Shown here piece after piece: positions 6,790-7,706 of a stretch of 7,706 nt of DNA. Below the pieces are notes generated by a model. The model had not been told where the DNA came from and did not search any database. It was given only the letters and a program-made list of their open reading frames with translations. The translations under genes were made by a program, and so were the position numbers. Source of the DNA: DATIBL01 sp035457505 (GTDB lineage: Bacteria; Patescibacteriota; Minisyncoccia; Phycocordibacterales; UBA6899); the NCBI GenBank assembly GCA_035457505.1, contig DATIBL010000047.1:1-7706 (forward strand), written 5' to 3'. Every line of letters starts with the position of its first letter. The first letter of the stretch is position 1.

Positions 6790-7006
6790 AGCGTGATTCT
6801 CGTTGAGTGCATGACCTTCTAGGCATTAGGCCCCACAGGCTCCATGATGTATGTCTGAAGGATCCTTTGGTCGCCGCTCCGGCGGCTGCTACTGACGGCC
6901 TCCTTACAGGTGCATTTAACTTTCGATATCTTATGTCGAAAGTAATGTCTAGAAGGTCATGATCTCAATTCCACCCAAAACACCGCTTACTTAAGCGGTG
7001 TTTTGG
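6790..7006 (+). ncRNA. Candidate structured small RNA of about 215 nt, family not recognised
   Basis: The segment starts at the predicted promoter start and ends in a terminator. Its ends pair: TTGAG (6803-6807) with CTCAA (6964-6968), a 3x3 internal loop, then 17 pairs between 6811-6827 and 6944-6960 with one G-U. A hairpin (6919-6926 with 6936-6943, 8 bp, 9-nt loop) abuts the closing stem without a gap. Inside are a GC hairpin (6869-6876 with 6880-6887, loop CTC) and a stem of 6855-6862 with 6901-6909 (one bulged A). AGGCC (6828-6832) can pair with GGCCT (6897-6901), which crosses that stem and would make a pseudoknot. I find none of the hallmark sequences of tmRNA, RNase P RNA or SRP RNA. 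A closed long-stem shape is reminiscent of 6S RNA, but no conserved sequence supports that. An orientation as a long ruvB leader on the other strand is possible; promoter and terminator favour plus. Confidence 0.6.
6975..7006. terminator. Perfect 14-bp hairpin terminator
   Basis: Arms 6975-6988 and 6993-7006 pair perfectly around the loop ACTT. The GC-rich core CACCGCTT/AAGCGGTG is followed by TTTT. The mirror image also has a TTTT, so it can stop the plus-strand small RNA and also minus-strand transcription leaving the pilus ATPase gene. The U-run is short (four). Confidence 0.75.
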
Positions 7007-7021
7007 TACCTCCTCAACAGA

Positions 7022-7136
7022 GGTCTGTATTCCAAAGTTTGAGGCGCAAGTCGTGTCGTTCGAAGGAGGCGTATGTTGCATACGGTGACGAGACGACACG
7101 ACGAAGCAACGAAAAAATTTGCCAGGAATACAGACC
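7022..7136. repeat. 115-base long-stem palindromic element, nature unknown
   Basis: The ends are a perfect 12-bp inverted repeat, GGTCTGTATTCC (7022-7033) and its complement (7125-7136). Inside lies a second perfect 10-bp stem (7050-7059 with 7093-7102), and at the tip a 6-bp hairpin CGTATG-TTG-CATACG (7070-7084). Two internal loops separate the stems; the upper one (7060-7069 facing 7085-7092) is rich in G and A. The element begins three bases after the TAG stop (7140-7142) of the pilus ATPase gene and stands before the terminator at 6975-7006, so on the minus strand it would be the gene's 3' untranslated region. It may be a structured RNA or a MITE/REP-like dispersed repeat with terminal inverted repeats. 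I see no clear target-site duplication, and no open frame of interest inside it. Confidence 0.6.
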
Positions 7137-7139
7137 GAC

Positions 7140-7706
7140 CTAGCGGAGTTCGCCGAGGCCGACGACACGATCTACCTCCTCGAGCGACGTCACTCCCTTG
7201 GTGACTTTCACGATGCCATCCTGCTGCATATCGAAGATTCCTTGATCACGCGCAGCGTCTTTGATCTCGCGTTCAGAGGGATTCCCGCGGATGACTTCTT
7301 CGATCGCGGCGTTCATGAGAATACCTTCGTAGATCGAGATACGGCCTTTGTAGCCCGTAAAGGAACACTTTTCGCATCCGACCGGACGCCAGAGGGTTTT
7401 CGGGAACGGAATATCGCGCATGCTTTGGATGATCGGAATGATGCGCTCGAGCGCCTCTACTTCCTTTCCTTCCGGAGTGTATTCCTCTTTGCAATAAATA
7501 CAGAGGCGGCGAACAAGGCGCTGTGCGAGCGCGATGTTGAGCGCGGACGAAATAATCTTCGGATTCACCCCGAGGTCGATCAAGCGCGGAATGGCACCGG
7601 CGGCGTTGTTGGTGTGGAGTGTCGAGAAGACGATATGTCCGGTGAGTGCGGAGTCGATTGCAACCGAGGCTGTTTCTTCGTCGCGGATTTCACCGACGAG
7701 AATAAC
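7140..7706 (-). CDS. Type IV pilus assembly / type II secretion ATPase (PilB/GspE family), C-terminal part
   Basis: Hexameric cytoplasmic ATPase that powers extension of type IV pili or pseudopili. Only the last 188 residues are in the window; the N-terminus and Walker A lie beyond base 7706. Visible are the Walker B/Asp-His region VGEIRDEETASVA (4-16), TGHIVFSTLHTN (22-33) with the conserved His, ALAQRLVRRLC (59-69) and the tetracysteine zinc-binding motif, Cys69-x2-Cys72 and Cys111-x2-Cys114, typical of the PilB/GspE group and normally absent from the retraction ATPase PilT. The C-terminus ends GLGELR. PilB fits better than GspE because Patescibacteria commonly carry type IV pili, but this is inference. 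The stop is TAG at 7140-7142, and the palindromic element follows directly. Confidence 0.94.
   Translation of the reverse strand, partial: VILVGEIRDEETASVAIDSALTGHIVFSTLHTNNAAGAIPRLIDLGVNPKIISSALNIALAQRLVRRLCIYCKEEYTPEGKEVEALERIIPIIQSMRDIPFPKTLWRPVGCEKCSFTGYKGRISIYEGILMNAAIEEVIRGNPSEREIKDAARDQGIFDMQQDGIVKVTKGVTSLEEVDRVVGLGELR

Noticed and set aside
6790..7006. Identification of the small RNA as tmRNA, RNase P RNA, SRP RNA or 6S RNA
   Set aside because: No tag-peptide frame, no RNase P core sequences and no SRP apical loop are visible. A 6S identity would rest on shape alone.
7008..7014. AGGAGGT on the minus strand, a perfect Shine-Dalgarno sequence
   Set aside because: No start codon stands 4-12 bases downstream; a terminator hairpin follows directly. 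It also pairs as part of a small local hairpin.
1..7706. CRISPR arrays, tRNA or rRNA genes, insertion sequences
   Set aside because: No regularly spaced direct repeats, no cloverleaf with a T-loop, no rRNA core sequence and no transposase frame were found on either strand.

Overview
The window looks like chromosomal DNA of a Candidatus Patescibacteria (CPR) bacterium, most likely of the Parcubacteria type. This is inferred from gene content and style, not from a marker gene: short housekeeping proteins (RuvC 162 aa, YebC 176 aa), a bifunctional penicillin-binding protein with an Ig-like tail, a type IV pilus ATPase, very short intergenic gaps, and no Shine-Dalgarno sequence that I can see before any start codon. 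The native genes have moderate GC (about 55% in the stretches I counted) and favour ATC, GCG, CGC and GAG codons, so GATC and TCGA words are dense.

Layout. Positions 2-2542 (minus): class A penicillin-binding protein, cut at its C-terminus by the window edge. Positions 2543-2620: divergent promoter region. Positions 2621-4117 (plus): tyrosyl-tRNA synthetase. Its first ~850 bases are AT-rich and foreign-looking and the rest has native composition, so it appears to be a recombinant gene. Positions 4148-4178: bidirectional terminator between convergent genes. Positions 4177-4395 (minus): very acidic 72-aa protein of unknown function. Positions 4518-6633 (minus): ruvB, yebC and ruvC as a tight cluster transcribed in that order. 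Positions 6634-7139: a 506-base stretch without a protein gene. It holds a sigma70-type promoter, a candidate structured small RNA of about 215 nt with its own terminator (plus), and a separate 115-base long-stem palindromic element. Positions 7140-7706 (minus): C-terminal part of a PilB/GspE-type ATPase.

How the genes work together. RuvB and RuvC are the branch-migration motor and the resolvase for Holliday junctions; RuvA is not in the window. YebC, which lies between them, is a translation/regulatory factor often linked to ruv genes. The PBP builds the peptidoglycan wall and PilB powers pilus assembly. TyrRS charges tRNA-Tyr.

Most interesting points: (1) the intragenic mosaic in tyrS, joining a foreign HIGH half to a native KMSKS and anticodon-binding half; (2) the candidate small RNA at about 6790-7006, with a TTGACA promoter, a 17-bp closing stem and a perfect 14-bp terminator stem; (3) the 7022-7136 palindromic element; (4) a YebC that seems to have lost one internal domain; (5) promoters placed for leaderless mRNAs.
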